From contig NZ_SPQQ01000010.1 of the NCBI RefSeq assembly GCF_004766045.1, positions 124,001 to 188,000 of the forward strand: 64,000 bases of DNA. The letters run 5' to 3'. The DNA comes from Desulfosporosinus fructosivorans. GTDB lineage: Bacteria > Bacillota > Desulfitobacteriia > Desulfitobacteriales > Desulfitobacteriaceae. This document shows, in pieces, positions 30,022 to 38,000 of this stretch (positions within the stretch are counted from its first letter, which is position 1; each line of letters opens with the position of its first letter). The position numbers and the translations under genes were made by a program. Under the pieces are notes generated by a model, which made no database searches, was not told the origin of the DNA, and saw nothing but the letters and a program-made list of their open reading frames with translations.

Positions 30022-31722
30022 CTATTCCTCCTCGGTAAGTCTTTGAAGCACTTGCTTGAAATCTTCATTAAACCTTAATACGTCTCCCTCTTGTTCAATG
30101 AGGTTGTCCCCCAAATAGTCCAACGACTTCTCGTTGAGGGAGCTCATAAAGACCCCCATCATGACCCCACGAGTTTTAAGGTAGTTAATCCCCTCTTGCT
30201 TGACCCTTATGAGATCTTTGAACCCAAGGAGAAAATCGCATTCCAGCTTGCTAAGCTTGTCCATGAAAAGCTCAAAATCCTCGTCCTCGGACACCTGTGT
30301 CAACAAATTCAGGACAATTTGCTTTTCTCTCGGCTTTTCCTTGTCTATCTCCGATTTTTTCTCTTGCTCTGATATGTGCAGCTTCTCAAGCGAATCATTT
30401 CCTTTTTCCAGATCCGATATTTCTTGATGCTCAAATTCCTCCTCATCATACCGAAGAGCAAAAATCTCTTGCAACTCCTTGCTTTCCTTATCCAGCGTAT
30501 CAATCCGTTCTAAGTCAAACTCAATTAGAGGGATCACCGTAACGTCTTGTTTTAGAGTTTCAGGAGGCTCCGGAATCGAACTACCCAAGCCCGCATACCC
30601 TTTACCTCGAGCCTTTACAAAGCGACTCTCAGACAATAGTGAAGGCTGCCCTTTCTCCTGAAACAACTCTTGGAGAGCATTTTTGAAACCCTCTGGGAAG
30701 AGAGTTTCATCGACGTTTAATTGACGCTTTTCTCCAGCTTTAATTCTAGCAATGTTTTTCGCTAGGACAAATAAGGCTGATAGATCTGTTCTCATTTTTA
30801 ACGATGGAAACCGCTTGGCTTCCAGTTTATTCTGAACCCTGCGAGCAATCACTGCATTTGAGAATAATCGTCGTTCAAAACTGGCCGATGCATCGAGTGG
30901 TATCCATACGTCTATGAGTTTTTCCCCTTGCACTTGATACTCCCTCTCTAAAAGCGCAAGCGAAATTTTGAAGACTTTATAAATAAGATTTCTATTCGAT
31001 TTAAAGAAAGCTGTTTTATTATATCTGATAAATCGTTTCCAAAAGGTAATAGAAACCGTCTCTAATTTATTCTCAAATTGTTTGAGTGTCTCATAATCGG
31101 AAGACTCATAGTTACGTATCTTAGCGTTCCACTTCTTTTCAAGCTCATACTCCTCTAACTCATAGCAAAAGTCACAAATCCAGCGTGGCAGAAAATGATC
31201 CAAACTATAATGCTTATCCTGATAATTCAGGAAAATCCGATCTAACATGCTTAAATTAAAGGCTGCATTATCGTTAAATGTGTAATTTAGAAGTTCATAA
31301 ACAAATATAAAGACGTAACCCGAGCCTGTATTTAGGTAGTTACCACTCAGTACCTCTTTTCTCCAGTAGAAGTACCATTCCTTTTGGGCCTTATTCAGAG
31401 TGTCAAACAATGGCTCGTAAGTATTAAGAAATACCGGTTTTACAGGTTTTCCCGGTGTCTCCTGTCGCCTAGAATAGGTTAGAGAATCCTTGCAGAACTT
31501 AAAACTATCTCTTTGAAAATCTGCCTCTTGAAGAGGCTTTCCCTTGATAGTTTCGAGAAATTCTTTAACTGGCAGTGGTGTTTTGACATGTCGATATTCT
31601 GGTAGAATCAAGGCTTCCACAGAATATGTTAAATTACCAGTAGCAGATATTTTGTTATTGCCAAGCTCTGTGGCCCGTTTGATATCAAACTTATCCAACA
31701 TGTTCAAGAGTTTATCGATCAT
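30022..31722 (-). CDS. TerB N-terminal domain protein
   Basis: A 566-residue protein with the TerB-N region at about residues 112-148 (KEWYFYWRKEVLSGNYLNTG and VFIFVYELLNY), then several hundred residues with conserved aromatic and basic positions, a highly charged Glu/Lys linker around 420-480, and a C-terminal helical part. TerB-N proteins were described by comparative genomics as parts of Ter-linked stress and DNA-processing systems together with ATPases and superfamily II helicases, exactly the partners found here. The ATG at 31722 is preceded by GAAGGACTGGG. It is the first gene of the cassette; no clear promoter consensus was found. Confidence 0.83.
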   Translation of the reverse strand: MIDKLLNMLDKFDIKRATELGNNKISATGNLTYSVEALILPEYRHVKTPLPVKEFLETIKGKPLQEADFQRDSFKFCKDSLTYSRRQETPGKPVKPVFLNTYEPLFDTLNKAQKEWYFYWRKEVLSGNYLNTGSGYVFIFVYELLNYTFNDNAAFNLSMLDRIFLNYQDKHYSLDHFLPRWICDFCYELEEYELEKKWNAKIRNYESSDYETLKQFENKLETVSITFWKRFIRYNKTAFFKSNRNLIYKVFKISLALLEREYQVQGEKLIDVWIPLDASASFERRLFSNAVIARRVQNKLEAKRFPSLKMRTDLSALFVLAKNIARIKAGEKRQLNVDETLFPEGFKNALQELFQEKGQPSLLSESRFVKARGKGYAGLGSSIPEPPETLKQDVTVIPLIEFDLERIDTLDKESKELQEIFALRYDEEEFEHQEISDLEKGNDSLEKLHISEQEKKSEIDKEKPREKQIVLNLLTQVSEDEDFELFMDKLSKLECDFLLGFKDLIRVKQEGINYLKTRGVMMGVFMSSLNEKSLDYLGDNLIEQEGDVLRFNEDFKQVLQRLTEEE

Positions 31723-31866
31723 CCCAGTCCTTCGCCCTTCTATTCGTAAAGTTCTACCGTAACATAGCCCTGTTTAATAATTATAGCATTAATTGATGCC
31801 AATGGTATGTTATCTACATTTTGAATTAGGAAGTGCTCGGAAAATCCAGCCAAATGTCACGAATTC

Positions 31867-31974
31867 ATCCAATCCTGACTCCTACTCCTACAAGTAGGAT
31901 TGGTACCTCGAGCTCTGCTTTGGTGTGGGTAGACTCGCTCCAAAGTCGATGTTCAACTATAGTTGAACGAGATC
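31867..31974. repeat. Dispersed imperfect repeat (CTCC-ACTCCTACAAGT type), copy a
   Basis: ATCCAATCCTGACTCC, then CTACTCCTACAAGTAGGA and CTCTGCTT, ending with the palindrome TTCAACTATAGTTGAA and CGAG at 31952-31971. The same series of blocks occurs in reverse orientation at 48488-48570, so this is a repeat of about 105 bp. Shorter forms are at 32366-32398 and 44011-44064. It occupies most of the 31723-32056 gap upstream of the TerB-N gene, where I see no gene. Confidence 0.65.
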
Positions 31975-32001
31975 CTGGTGAGTAGTTCAAAGTATAAAAA
32001 A

Positions 32002-32026
32002 GGTACCCGTTTTAATAACGAGTACC
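32002..32026 (-). terminator. Intrinsic terminator after the rubredoxin gene
   Basis: Minus strand stem GGTACTCGTT / AACGGGTACC with a short loop followed by TTTTTTATA, about 30 bp after the rubredoxin stop codon. Confidence 0.85.
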
Positions 32027-32056
32027 TACTGCCGCTGAAAGATCAGCAAACGTCCC

Positions 32057-32233
32057 TTACATGGGTTTAAACATTGTTTTGTTGGCACCACATAATGGAC
32101 ATCTCCAAGTATCTGGCAACTCCTCAAAGGGAACATCCTTCGGTATTTTGCTTTTTTTACAACCTTTTTCTGAGTTGTAGATATATCCACAATTTGGCAT
32201 TTGGCATTGGTGAATTGTACTCTCTTCGCTCAT
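32057..32233 (-). CDS. Rubredoxin-like protein with a CX4C first motif
   Basis: A 58-residue iron-sulfur-type electron carrier. The second half is classic rubredoxin: IPKDVPFEELPDTWRCPLCG with two iron-ligand cysteines. The first knuckle is CQMPNCGYIY, so the first two ligand cysteines are separated by four residues instead of two. A similar CX4C rubredoxin has been reported from Desulfovibrio desulfuricans. The ATG is at 32233 with a GGGGGT-type ribosome site. It lies between the TerB-N cassette and a group of redox genes, and ends with a strong terminator. Confidence 0.9.
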   Translation of the reverse strand: MSEESTIHQCQMPNCGYIYNSEKGCKKSKIPKDVPFEELPDTWRCPLCGANKTMFKPM

Positions 32234-32365
32234 TTTATGCTCACCCCCTGTCCCATTTTATCATCAAGTTTGGGAAACTCCAATACTTTACCTTGATAAT
32301 ACAGCCCATCTGGTTCTGCACCTGCAAAAAAAGTTCTAGGTCCCATGAATGGATAATTATTATTT

Positions 32366-32398
32366 ATCCAATCGTGAGACCCCACTTATTGTAAGATT
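32366..32398. repeat. Dispersed imperfect repeat, copy b (partial)
   Basis: ATCCAATCGTGAGACCCCAC, then TTATTGTAAGATT. The first twenty bases match the start of the copy at 44011-44064. The rest of 32234-32502 shows only a possible nine-codon Cys-rich ORF (32404-32433, minus). Confidence 0.45.
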
Positions 32399-32502
32399 AA
32401 CTATTAGCAGCTTCCACCGCAACTTCCGCACATGGTCTTTCGTCTAATATAGCTTCAGTAGCTTTGTCTATTCCCCGCCTAGGACAAGACACTTGGACTT
32501 TG

Positions 32503-32820
32503 TTATTTTACGTAATCCACTATTATTTTCTTTACGCATTCTTCGCAATTTAGTATTTCTAATGAGTTTGGCAATTTGCTTCTTATTGTGCAATCTCGGT
32601 TATACTGCTCGCATGCTGCACCACTTACTTTACCTTTTGAAGACTGCATCATCGTTATTCCTCGATAGATTACTTCGCATCTTGCGATACTATCTGAATC
32701 GAGTGTCCAATCATCAAAATCGGATAGTGCCTCCAAGACTGAATTATATTGAGAATACTCTGGATTTCTCGCACGTATTGGGCTCACTACGACCCATATC
32801 TTATTAGGATTGTCTTTCAC
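32503..32820 (-). CDS. Hypothetical protein with Cys pairs
   Basis: I do not recognise this 105-residue protein. The start is a GTG at 32820 with GGAGG nine bases upstream, which argues for a real gene. The sequence begins MKDNPNKIWVVVSPIRARN, is hydrophilic, and has cysteines at CEQYNRDC and CEEC in the C-terminal half that could bind a metal. No signal peptide or membrane segment is seen. An open frame on the opposite strand covers the same region but has no ribosome site. Confidence 0.55.
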   Translation of the reverse strand: MKDNPNKIWVVVSPIRARNPEYSQYNSVLEALSDFDDWTLDSDSIARCEVIYRGITMMQSSKGKVSGAACEQYNRDCTIRSKLPNSLEILNCEECVKKIIVDYVK

Positions 32821-33046
32821 TTTAGTTGGCCTCCAATAATTTGACTCACATCTGCTGAACTAGACTCTAAGTATTCTACATCATATCCTTCACATAGTCT
32901 ACGCGTTTTGCTAGTTTCCTACAATAAAGCTCACCTCTTTGGAAACATCCTCCCGTCTTGCTTTTTACATCGAGTATTTTTTCTCTTTCTATAATAATAT
33001 CTCTCCCCAAAATTCTCATTGATAAGTGTACTTATTATATTTATTT

Positions 33047-33085
33047 TGAGAATAGCACTTGCTCCTTAAGCAAGTGCTATTCTCA
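33047..33085. terminator. Long hairpin after the activase gene
   Basis: A 17-bp perfect stem TGAGAATAGCACTTGCT and its reverse complement with a five-base loop. It starts four bases after the activase stop codon on the minus strand. The T-run (GTTTTT) is on the plus-strand side, so on the minus strand it may act mainly as an RNA-protecting or weakly terminating hairpin. Confidence 0.7.
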
Positions 33086-33089
33086 GTTT

Positions 33090-33830
33090 TTATGCAAGTA
33101 ATGCTGCACCTAAAGCAGCGGTTAATTCGGGTTCTGGTGGGATCACAACCTTCCCCTTTAACTCCTGTTCGAGGAAGCTGACAAGGAGGGTATAATGTGC
33201 CCCTCCCCCAGTGAAAATCAAACGTTCTGGATGTCCCACCGACTCGACAAAAATCGCGAGACGTTTTGCCGTACTTTTAAAAAGTCCTGCTATTACTTCA
33301 GGCTTAGGGATCCCTTTAGCAAGCATCGTGATAACTTCCGATTCGGCAAACACTGTACACATGGAATTAATGGGCATTGGCTTAGCTTCTGCAGCTAAAG
33401 CCAGTTCCTCAGTCGTTAAATCTAGTCCTTTAAGTATAACATCTAAAAAACGCCCTGTTCCAGCAGCACATTTGTCATTCATGATAAACTGGACAACTTT
33501 TCCCGCGCTGTTTTTCCTAATGACCTTAGCGTCTTGTCCCCCTAAGTCGAGAATGTACGCGTTATCGGGAAAATAAGCATGACACCCTCTACACTGACAG
33601 GTGATTTCTGTAATCACCCTTCCTTCGGGAAAGTTTACTCGTCCATACCCTGTGACCACGAGTTTTTCGGGTTTTTCCCCGTGTTCTTGGACGTAAGACT
33701 TTAAGAGGGTCAAACCCGCCTGGACAGAATCGAAACGGGAGAGTATGACTTGGCTGTATATCCGTTCTCCGTTTTCTAACACGACCAATTTTGTGTTAAC
33801 AGAGCCGAGATCTAACCCAGCCTGCTTCAT
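33090..33830 (-). CDS. ATP-dependent activase of the 2-hydroxyacyl-CoA dehydratase/double-cubane reductase family
   Basis: A BadF/BcrA/HgdC-type ATPase that injects low-potential electrons into its partner enzyme. It has the actin-like ATPase phosphate loop GLDLGSVNTK (residues 5-14), ILDLGGQDAKV (93-103), and the bridging [4Fe-4S] cluster cysteines C121 (NDKCAAGTGRF) and C158 (SMCTVFAESE), close to the spacing in HgdC. The 246 residues fit the single-domain activase length. It overlaps the partner gene by four bases (ATGA), so it is translationally coupled to it. Confidence 0.93.
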   Translation of the reverse strand: MKQAGLDLGSVNTKLVVLENGERIYSQVILSRFDSVQAGLTLLKSYVQEHGEKPEKLVVTGYGRVNFPEGRVITEITCQCRGCHAYFPDNAYILDLGGQDAKVIRKNSAGKVVQFIMNDKCAAGTGRFLDVILKGLDLTTEELALAAEAKPMPINSMCTVFAESEVITMLAKGIPKPEVIAGLFKSTAKRLAIFVESVGHPERLIFTGGGAHYTLLVSFLEQELKGKVVIPPEPELTAALGAALLA

Positions 33831-35095
33831 GCACGAATCATCTCGATTAAAGCCTCAATCCGGGTCAAGAGCTGCCCTTGATCTTCTTCGGAAAAATCAC
33901 TTTCTAGTCGCAGGAAGGGGATCTTTTGCTTCTCCATTTCTTTGCCCACAAAATAACCTTCCACGCCATAGGTCTGGCAGAACTGGAGGGTAAAATCAAT
34001 CACGGCGTCTGCTTTTAAGTTTTCAGCCATAAATGTTATATCTTCCATGCGCCCTTGATTCGGGGTGAAGCAAGCGCAATTCACCTTTAAAGGGCGCTTG
34101 GCAATATTGGCGAGCATATCCGACACGTTATCTGCGGGCTCAGTGATATCCTTATAATAGCGTTCCCCCGTACAGGTTTCCTCCCCAACAACGACTGCCC
34201 CTGCTTGTTCGATTAAGGCATGAAGTTTCCATGCTGGAAGTGGTTGCGGAGTTCCCGTAACTAAAATCCTTGGTGCATCAACGGGTGCAACTCCGATTCC
34301 CTCTTTAACCCGCACATCAAGTTCATCACACAGAGCATTAACTTGAGTAGCGAAGCGAACTGGATCGTCAAAGAAAGAGAGTTGATTGATCAGCAGTACA
34401 TCTAAGCCGTGAATAGGAGCCGGTTTATGTTTCCTTAAATCTGCTAACCTTTGGAGCGCTTGGCGTTTAGCGTTGATCTTCTGAATTCCCTGAGCAAGAT
34501 TCTCCTTGGTTAAGTCCACCTTGGTCTCACGTTCAATGAATGAGGCAAATTCACGCACTTCTTCTTCCCATAAACGGGCATCTTTGGATTCTTTCTTTTG
34601 TGGAAGGTCCATCACATAGGTTGGAATATGTTCATTGAGAATTTCCCACGCCTTCTTCTTCCCATCACAGGTCGTCTCCCCAATGACCCAATCGGAAACT
34701 TGAAAGTACGGGCAAATTCGGTCTAGTTTAAAGCCCATGGTGGACTTAATCAATGGACAGAGGTTTCGAGGCAAAACCTTTTCCCCCGATGAAACCGTAT
34801 ACTGGGCCCCAGCACATAATCCGATACTGGCGCTCCCCGTCGCTACGACAATTTCCTCCGGAACATAGACGCAAAAGGTCGAGAATACCTTAGCGCCAGC
34901 TTCTTTCATTGCATAGAGTTCATGTACGCGAATTCCATGAACATCTCCGACTATCATATCAAAATACCCCATCGCTTTTGGGCGATTAGGCCGATCCAAG
35001 AATAGGCTCGTAAAAATCGCGGGTACAGGTGCTAAGAACTCATCGTGCTTCTCTAAATCCATACCTAGGGCTGTCCATAATTCTCTGTTATCCAT
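33827..35095 (-). CDS. Double-cubane cluster protein-like reductase (HgdB/FldC family)
   Basis: A 422-residue member of the 2-hydroxyacyl-CoA dehydratase D-subunit superfamily. The cysteines at residues 75, 94, 113, 128 and 143 and later NCAC and FCQTYG could serve a large Fe-S cluster. A single such subunit with a single activase and no second dehydratase subunit is the arrangement of the double-cubane cluster protein of Carboxydothermus, which reduces small molecules such as acetylene and azide in vitro. A true dehydratase normally has two subunits. The physiological substrate is unknown, so I make no specific substrate call. Confidence 0.85.
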   Translation of the reverse strand: MDNRELWTALGMDLEKHDEFLAPVPAIFTSLFLDRPNRPKAMGYFDMIVGDVHGIRVHELYAMKEAGAKVFSTFCVYVPEEIVVATGSASIGLCAGAQYTVSSGEKVLPRNLCPLIKSTMGFKLDRICPYFQVSDWVIGETTCDGKKKAWEILNEHIPTYVMDLPQKKESKDARLWEEEVREFASFIERETKVDLTKENLAQGIQKINAKRQALQRLADLRKHKPAPIHGLDVLLINQLSFFDDPVRFATQVNALCDELDVRVKEGIGVAPVDAPRILVTGTPQPLPAWKLHALIEQAGAVVVGEETCTGERYYKDITEPADNVSDMLANIAKRPLKVNCACFTPNQGRMEDITFMAENLKADAVIDFTLQFCQTYGVEGYFVGKEMEKQKIPFLRLESDFSEEDQGQLLTRIEALIEMIRA

Positions 35096-35141
35096 TTTTC
35101 ATCCTCCTCATACTCTACTGGTTACTCAAATTCATGAACTT

Positions 35142-35480
35142 TTAAATATGTATCACTTTATCGCTTTCATGCATAATGGCGATAATCTCAACCATCGTAG
35201 AAACCTTTCCAACCTCGATCTTATCCTTAATACCGTAATAATCCAAACAGGTCACACAAGCCAATAGAGTGACACCCGACTCCTCAGCTAAACTTTTCAG
35301 GGCATCGACACCGGTAAATTCGGGTAGCAAAAGCTGCACCCCTTTTTCTAAGAAAAGAATATGGGACGGTTTCTCAGTCGCCTCCATGAGCTTCAAAAAG
35401 AAACTATGCATCAGGCGTTTGCCCAACTCTGGGTCTTGATGACCAATGGTGTCTGAGCTGATAAAGTAGGTAAAGGACAT
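35142..35480 (-). CDS. DsrE/YedF C-terminal-like protein
   Basis: A 112-residue protein of the DsrE-like fold. The middle carries LLACVTCLDYYGIKDKIEVG, resembling the C-terminal domain of YedF-type sulfurtransferase-like proteins in selenium/sulfur metabolism, with two cysteines that could carry persulfide sulfur. I use the ATG at 35480 (GAGGGGAG upstream); the open frame upstream has no such site. It lies 46 bp before the double-cubane-type reductase gene and may be the first gene of that unit. Confidence 0.82.
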   Translation of the reverse strand: MSFTYFISSDTIGHQDPELGKRLMHSFFLKLMEATEKPSHILFLEKGVQLLLPEFTGVDALKSLAEESGVTLLACVTCLDYYGIKDKIEVGKVSTMVEIIAIMHESDKVIHI

Positions 35481-35651
35481 AATAATCTCCCCTCTATTCA
35501 TAACATTTAACTTATTTAATTGTATCACTAAATATGCATGTACGAAAGACCCAACTTAGCATTATGAGCCCCTCTAAGTTTATCCAATCATAGGATTCCC
35601 GCTTCAAGTGGGAGCGGGAATCTTATGGGAAGTCCTTTTAAAAAAACAAAA

Positions 35652-35676
35652 AAGTCCGGATTTGACTCCGGGCTTT
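35652..35676 (-). terminator. Intrinsic terminator after the Spo0E-like gene
   Basis: Minus strand stem AAGCCCGGA / TCCGGACTT (one mismatch) followed by TTTTTTG and more T, 7 bp after the stop codon. A second hairpin GATTCCCGCT/AGCGGGAATC lies further on at about 35593-35620. Confidence 0.8.
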
Positions 35677-35682
35677 GGGATA

Positions 35683-35862
35683 TCATACGATTTTAGTTTC
35701 CTCGTGTTTGATCAGACTATAAACTTGATTTAACAGTTTGTCCAACTCACGACTAGATGTAACTACTTCTTCAGAAGTTAGTTCTTTACATAAGGCAAAT
35801 TTATTCAGTTGGTCGCGTTTTGTTTCAACGGCACTTAGTAACTCTAGTAAATCGTCCCTCAT
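35683..35862 (-). CDS. Spo0E-like sporulation regulatory protein (aspartyl-phosphate phosphatase)
   Basis: Members of this family dephosphorylate Spo0A~P and delay sporulation. The 59-residue product from the ATG at 35862 contains the signature SRELDKLLNQVY (S-x2-LDxLL-x2-Y) in a two-helix arrangement of the normal short length. Ribosome site GAGGAAGG precedes the start; a longer frame upstream is probably not used. It ends in a terminator, so it is monocistronic. Confidence 0.88.
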   Translation of the reverse strand: MRDDLLELLSAVETKRDQLNKFALCKELTSEEVVTSSRELDKLLNQVYSLIKHEETKIV

Positions 35863-36212
35863 GAGATCACCTTCCTCAACTTCCAATTGGCTAAGATACA
35901 AAAGCTTAGAAGTATAAGGTTAATCCGCTTTAATTAAATAAGACACTCGGTGACAATATGATATTACTAGGAAAATGCCAAGATAGATTGAAATCAAGAA
36001 ACAACTATGAATAACTACCTTCTCTCAAAATAAAACTTAATTTTATTCTTTATTTAATATTATTACTAATTTATTTAATTGGCAAGAAATTATTATCCAT
36101 AAATAGGAAAAATGCTGTTGAATTATGGAGTATTTTCTGTTTTAGCTGAGCTCGTTTGCTCCTTGGCGTTATATTCTGCGATATTGGACAAAATAGCTGT
36201 GAGGTGATTTAA

Positions 36213-36407
36213 ATGACATGTAATGTTGGTAAAACGGAGCAAATTGCAAGAATTGTAATTGGTGTAGGAATCGTTCTTATAGGTATATCCTACAAAAGCT
36301 GGTGGGGAATAATTGGACTCGCGCCTATCATAACCGGTACAATTCGTTATTGCCCCGCTAGCGATGCCTTAGGGATTTCAACTTGCGACGCTAATAATAA
36401 GCAATAG
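36213..36407 (+). CDS. YgaP-like (DUF2892) small membrane protein
   Basis: A 64-residue protein that starts MTCNVGKTEQIARIVIGVGI and has two hydrophobic stretches (about residues 12-26 and 29-45), as in the transmembrane part of YgaP; no rhodanese domain is fused. In other bacteria these occur with sulfur-transfer proteins. Ribosome site GTGAGGTGATTTAA. It is a plus-strand single gene ended by a terminator. The preceding 35863-36212 gap is very A/T-rich and shows no other gene. Confidence 0.85.
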   Translation: MTCNVGKTEQIARIVIGVGIVLIGISYKSWWGIIGLAPIITGTIRYCPASDALGISTCDANNKQ

Positions 36408-36419
36408 TTTTCAGCCTAC

Positions 36420-36443
36420 GGCCTTATATAAGGCCATTTTTTT
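36420..36443 (+). terminator. Intrinsic terminator after the YgaP-like gene
   Basis: GGCCTTATATAAGGCC palindromic stem followed by ATTTTTTTTG, 12 bp after the stop codon. Confidence 0.85.
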
Positions 36444-36464
36444 TGCAATTAAGGAGTTACGAGT

Positions 36465-37886
36465 TCATCTTAAACTATCTTCCGTCATTGGAAATTCGGT
36501 TTCAATCTTAGCTGGACTCTTCATGTTTAAATCCAGAATGACGTCATACAACGTGTTGAGCTCGATGATTTGAAGATTTTTGTATTTTGAAGAATCTCTA
36601 AGAGCATTCTTTGCTATGTAGACACGCTTAAATCCCATTCTGTCGATTTCCCGAATTCTCACTTCTATAGAAGGAACTTTCTTAAGTTCTCCAGTAAGTC
36701 CTACATCTGCTACAAACAAAGTATCATTGGGAATCGCTTTGTCTTTCACAGATGAAACAATACACATGATAATAGCTAAGCTTACGGATTGCTCTTTGAG
36801 CTGAAGTCCACCTGTCGTTTTAATGACAACATTTTTATCGTACAGGTTAATCTTGCCTCGTTGTTCCAGGATAGAAATCAAGGTATTTAATTGATCTCGT
36901 CTCAAACACTCCGCAATTCTTGATGGATAGGGCGTGAACGACTTAGAGACGAGACTTTCAATTTCAACAATAATGGGGCGAGTTCCCTCTTTGATCACAG
37001 TCAATGCACTACCTGAAACCTTTTGCCCCTCTCCCCTTTGAGTCATAAAGAATTCAGATGGATTATCAATTGATAACATCCCTTGTTCAGTCATCGAGAA
37101 GAAACCGATTTCTCCGGTGCTCCCGAACCGATTCTTCGAGCACCATGCCCCCCTCAATTCTTCCCCATTTTCCCCATTGAGAATTAACACGGCGTCGACC
37201 AGATGTTCTAACGCTCGAAGCCCCGCGATTTCATCGTCTTTCGTCATTTGACCAACCATGATCACGGCCCTGGGGCGGCCGTTATTTTTCGCAATTTTTA
37301 AGAGTTCATTAGCGCACTCCATCGTTTGGATCGGTGAACCAGGCCGGGAATTATGTTCTTCAAGAGTGAACGTTTGAATTGAGTCAATAATAATCAAATC
37401 TGGGTCAAGCTCCTCAATTGAGTCCAGAACATGGTTCATACTTGTATCAGAATAAATCCAGATGTTACTGTTGCTTCCCTTCAGAATTCGATCAGACCTA
37501 CTTTTGATTTGACTATCACTCTCTTCTGCTGAAGCATATAAAACCTTGTAGCCCTTGTTGGCAACATCATCGGCCACTTGTAAAAGCAAGGTTGATTTTC
37601 CCGCACCAGGTTTTGCAGTCAAGATAATGATGGAATCTTTAACGATACCACCACCCAGAACTCGGTTAAATTCACTGATACTTGTCACGATTCTATCGCT
37701 GTTGCCGGCTAAGACCTCAGATAACCTCTTCGGAGAAGTCTTTCTCTTACTCGACGACGATGCTGTTTTTGGTTTATTTCCAAATTCTTCAAATGTATTC
37801 CATTCTTCACAGCTTTGACATTTACCCAGCCATTTTGGACTTTCTGATCCGCAATTAGAACAGCGATAAATCACCTTGATTTTCAT
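36465..37886 (-). CDS. radA: RadA (Sms)-like DNA repair protein, divergent
   Basis: RadA is a RecA-like ATPase that helps branch migration in recombination. The 473 residues show the N-terminal zinc finger (CSNCGSESPKWLGKCQSCEEW), a Walker A AKPGAGKST near residue 91, the RadA-specific SKNRFGSTGEIG near residue 249 and a C-terminal Lon-protease-like domain. The Walker A and neighbouring residues differ from the usual GDPGIGKST, so this may be a divergent copy. The position beside clpC agrees with radA elsewhere, but disA, which often follows, is not here. Confidence 0.88.
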   Translation of the reverse strand: MKIKVIYRCSNCGSESPKWLGKCQSCEEWNTFEEFGNKPKTASSSSKRKTSPKRLSEVLAGNSDRIVTSISEFNRVLGGGIVKDSIIILTAKPGAGKSTLLLQVADDVANKGYKVLYASAEESDSQIKSRSDRILKGSNSNIWIYSDTSMNHVLDSIEELDPDLIIIDSIQTFTLEEHNSRPGSPIQTMECANELLKIAKNNGRPRAVIMVGQMTKDDEIAGLRALEHLVDAVLILNGENGEELRGAWCSKNRFGSTGEIGFFSMTEQGMLSIDNPSEFFMTQRGEGQKVSGSALTVIKEGTRPIIVEIESLVSKSFTPYPSRIAECLRRDQLNTLISILEQRGKINLYDKNVVIKTTGGLQLKEQSVSLAIIMCIVSSVKDKAIPNDTLFVADVGLTGELKKVPSIEVRIREIDRMGFKRVYIAKNALRDSSKYKNLQIIELNTLYDVILDLNMKSPAKIETEFPMTEDSLR

Positions 37887-37920
37887 CCCGCACCCCCGTT
37901 CCGTTTTCGTTTCTGAATAG

Positions 37921-37953
37921 ATTGTAGGGGCAATTCATAATTGCCCCTACAAT
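37921..37953. repeat. Dispersed palindromic repeat, copy 4
   Basis: A 33-bp near-perfect palindrome, ATTGTAGGGGCAATT-CA and its complement, in the clpC-radA gap. Compared with copy 3 both arms carry compensating changes (GGGAC to GGGGC), so pairing is preserved. Confidence 0.92.
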
Positions 37954-38000
37954 CTATATATACCCCTACCTTAAATCTCTGTTACCCTTCCTGTGGGGAT

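Noticed and set aside
26442-31722. A complete BREX or DISARM system
   Set aside because: Only the BrxD-like ATPase and the Lhr-like helicase are shared with BREX types; no PglX methylase, PglZ, BrxC or BrxL-like gene is present, and no DISARM core gene is seen.
32493-32807. 104-codon plus-strand frame overlapping the hypothetical gene at 32503
   Set aside because: Leu-rich product without a ribosome site; the minus-strand frame has a GGAGG site with good spacing.
33090-35095. A 2-hydroxyglutaryl-CoA dehydratase operon
   Set aside because: A true dehydratase has two HgdA/HgdB-like subunits plus activase and usually a CoA transferase nearby; only one subunit and no transferase are present.
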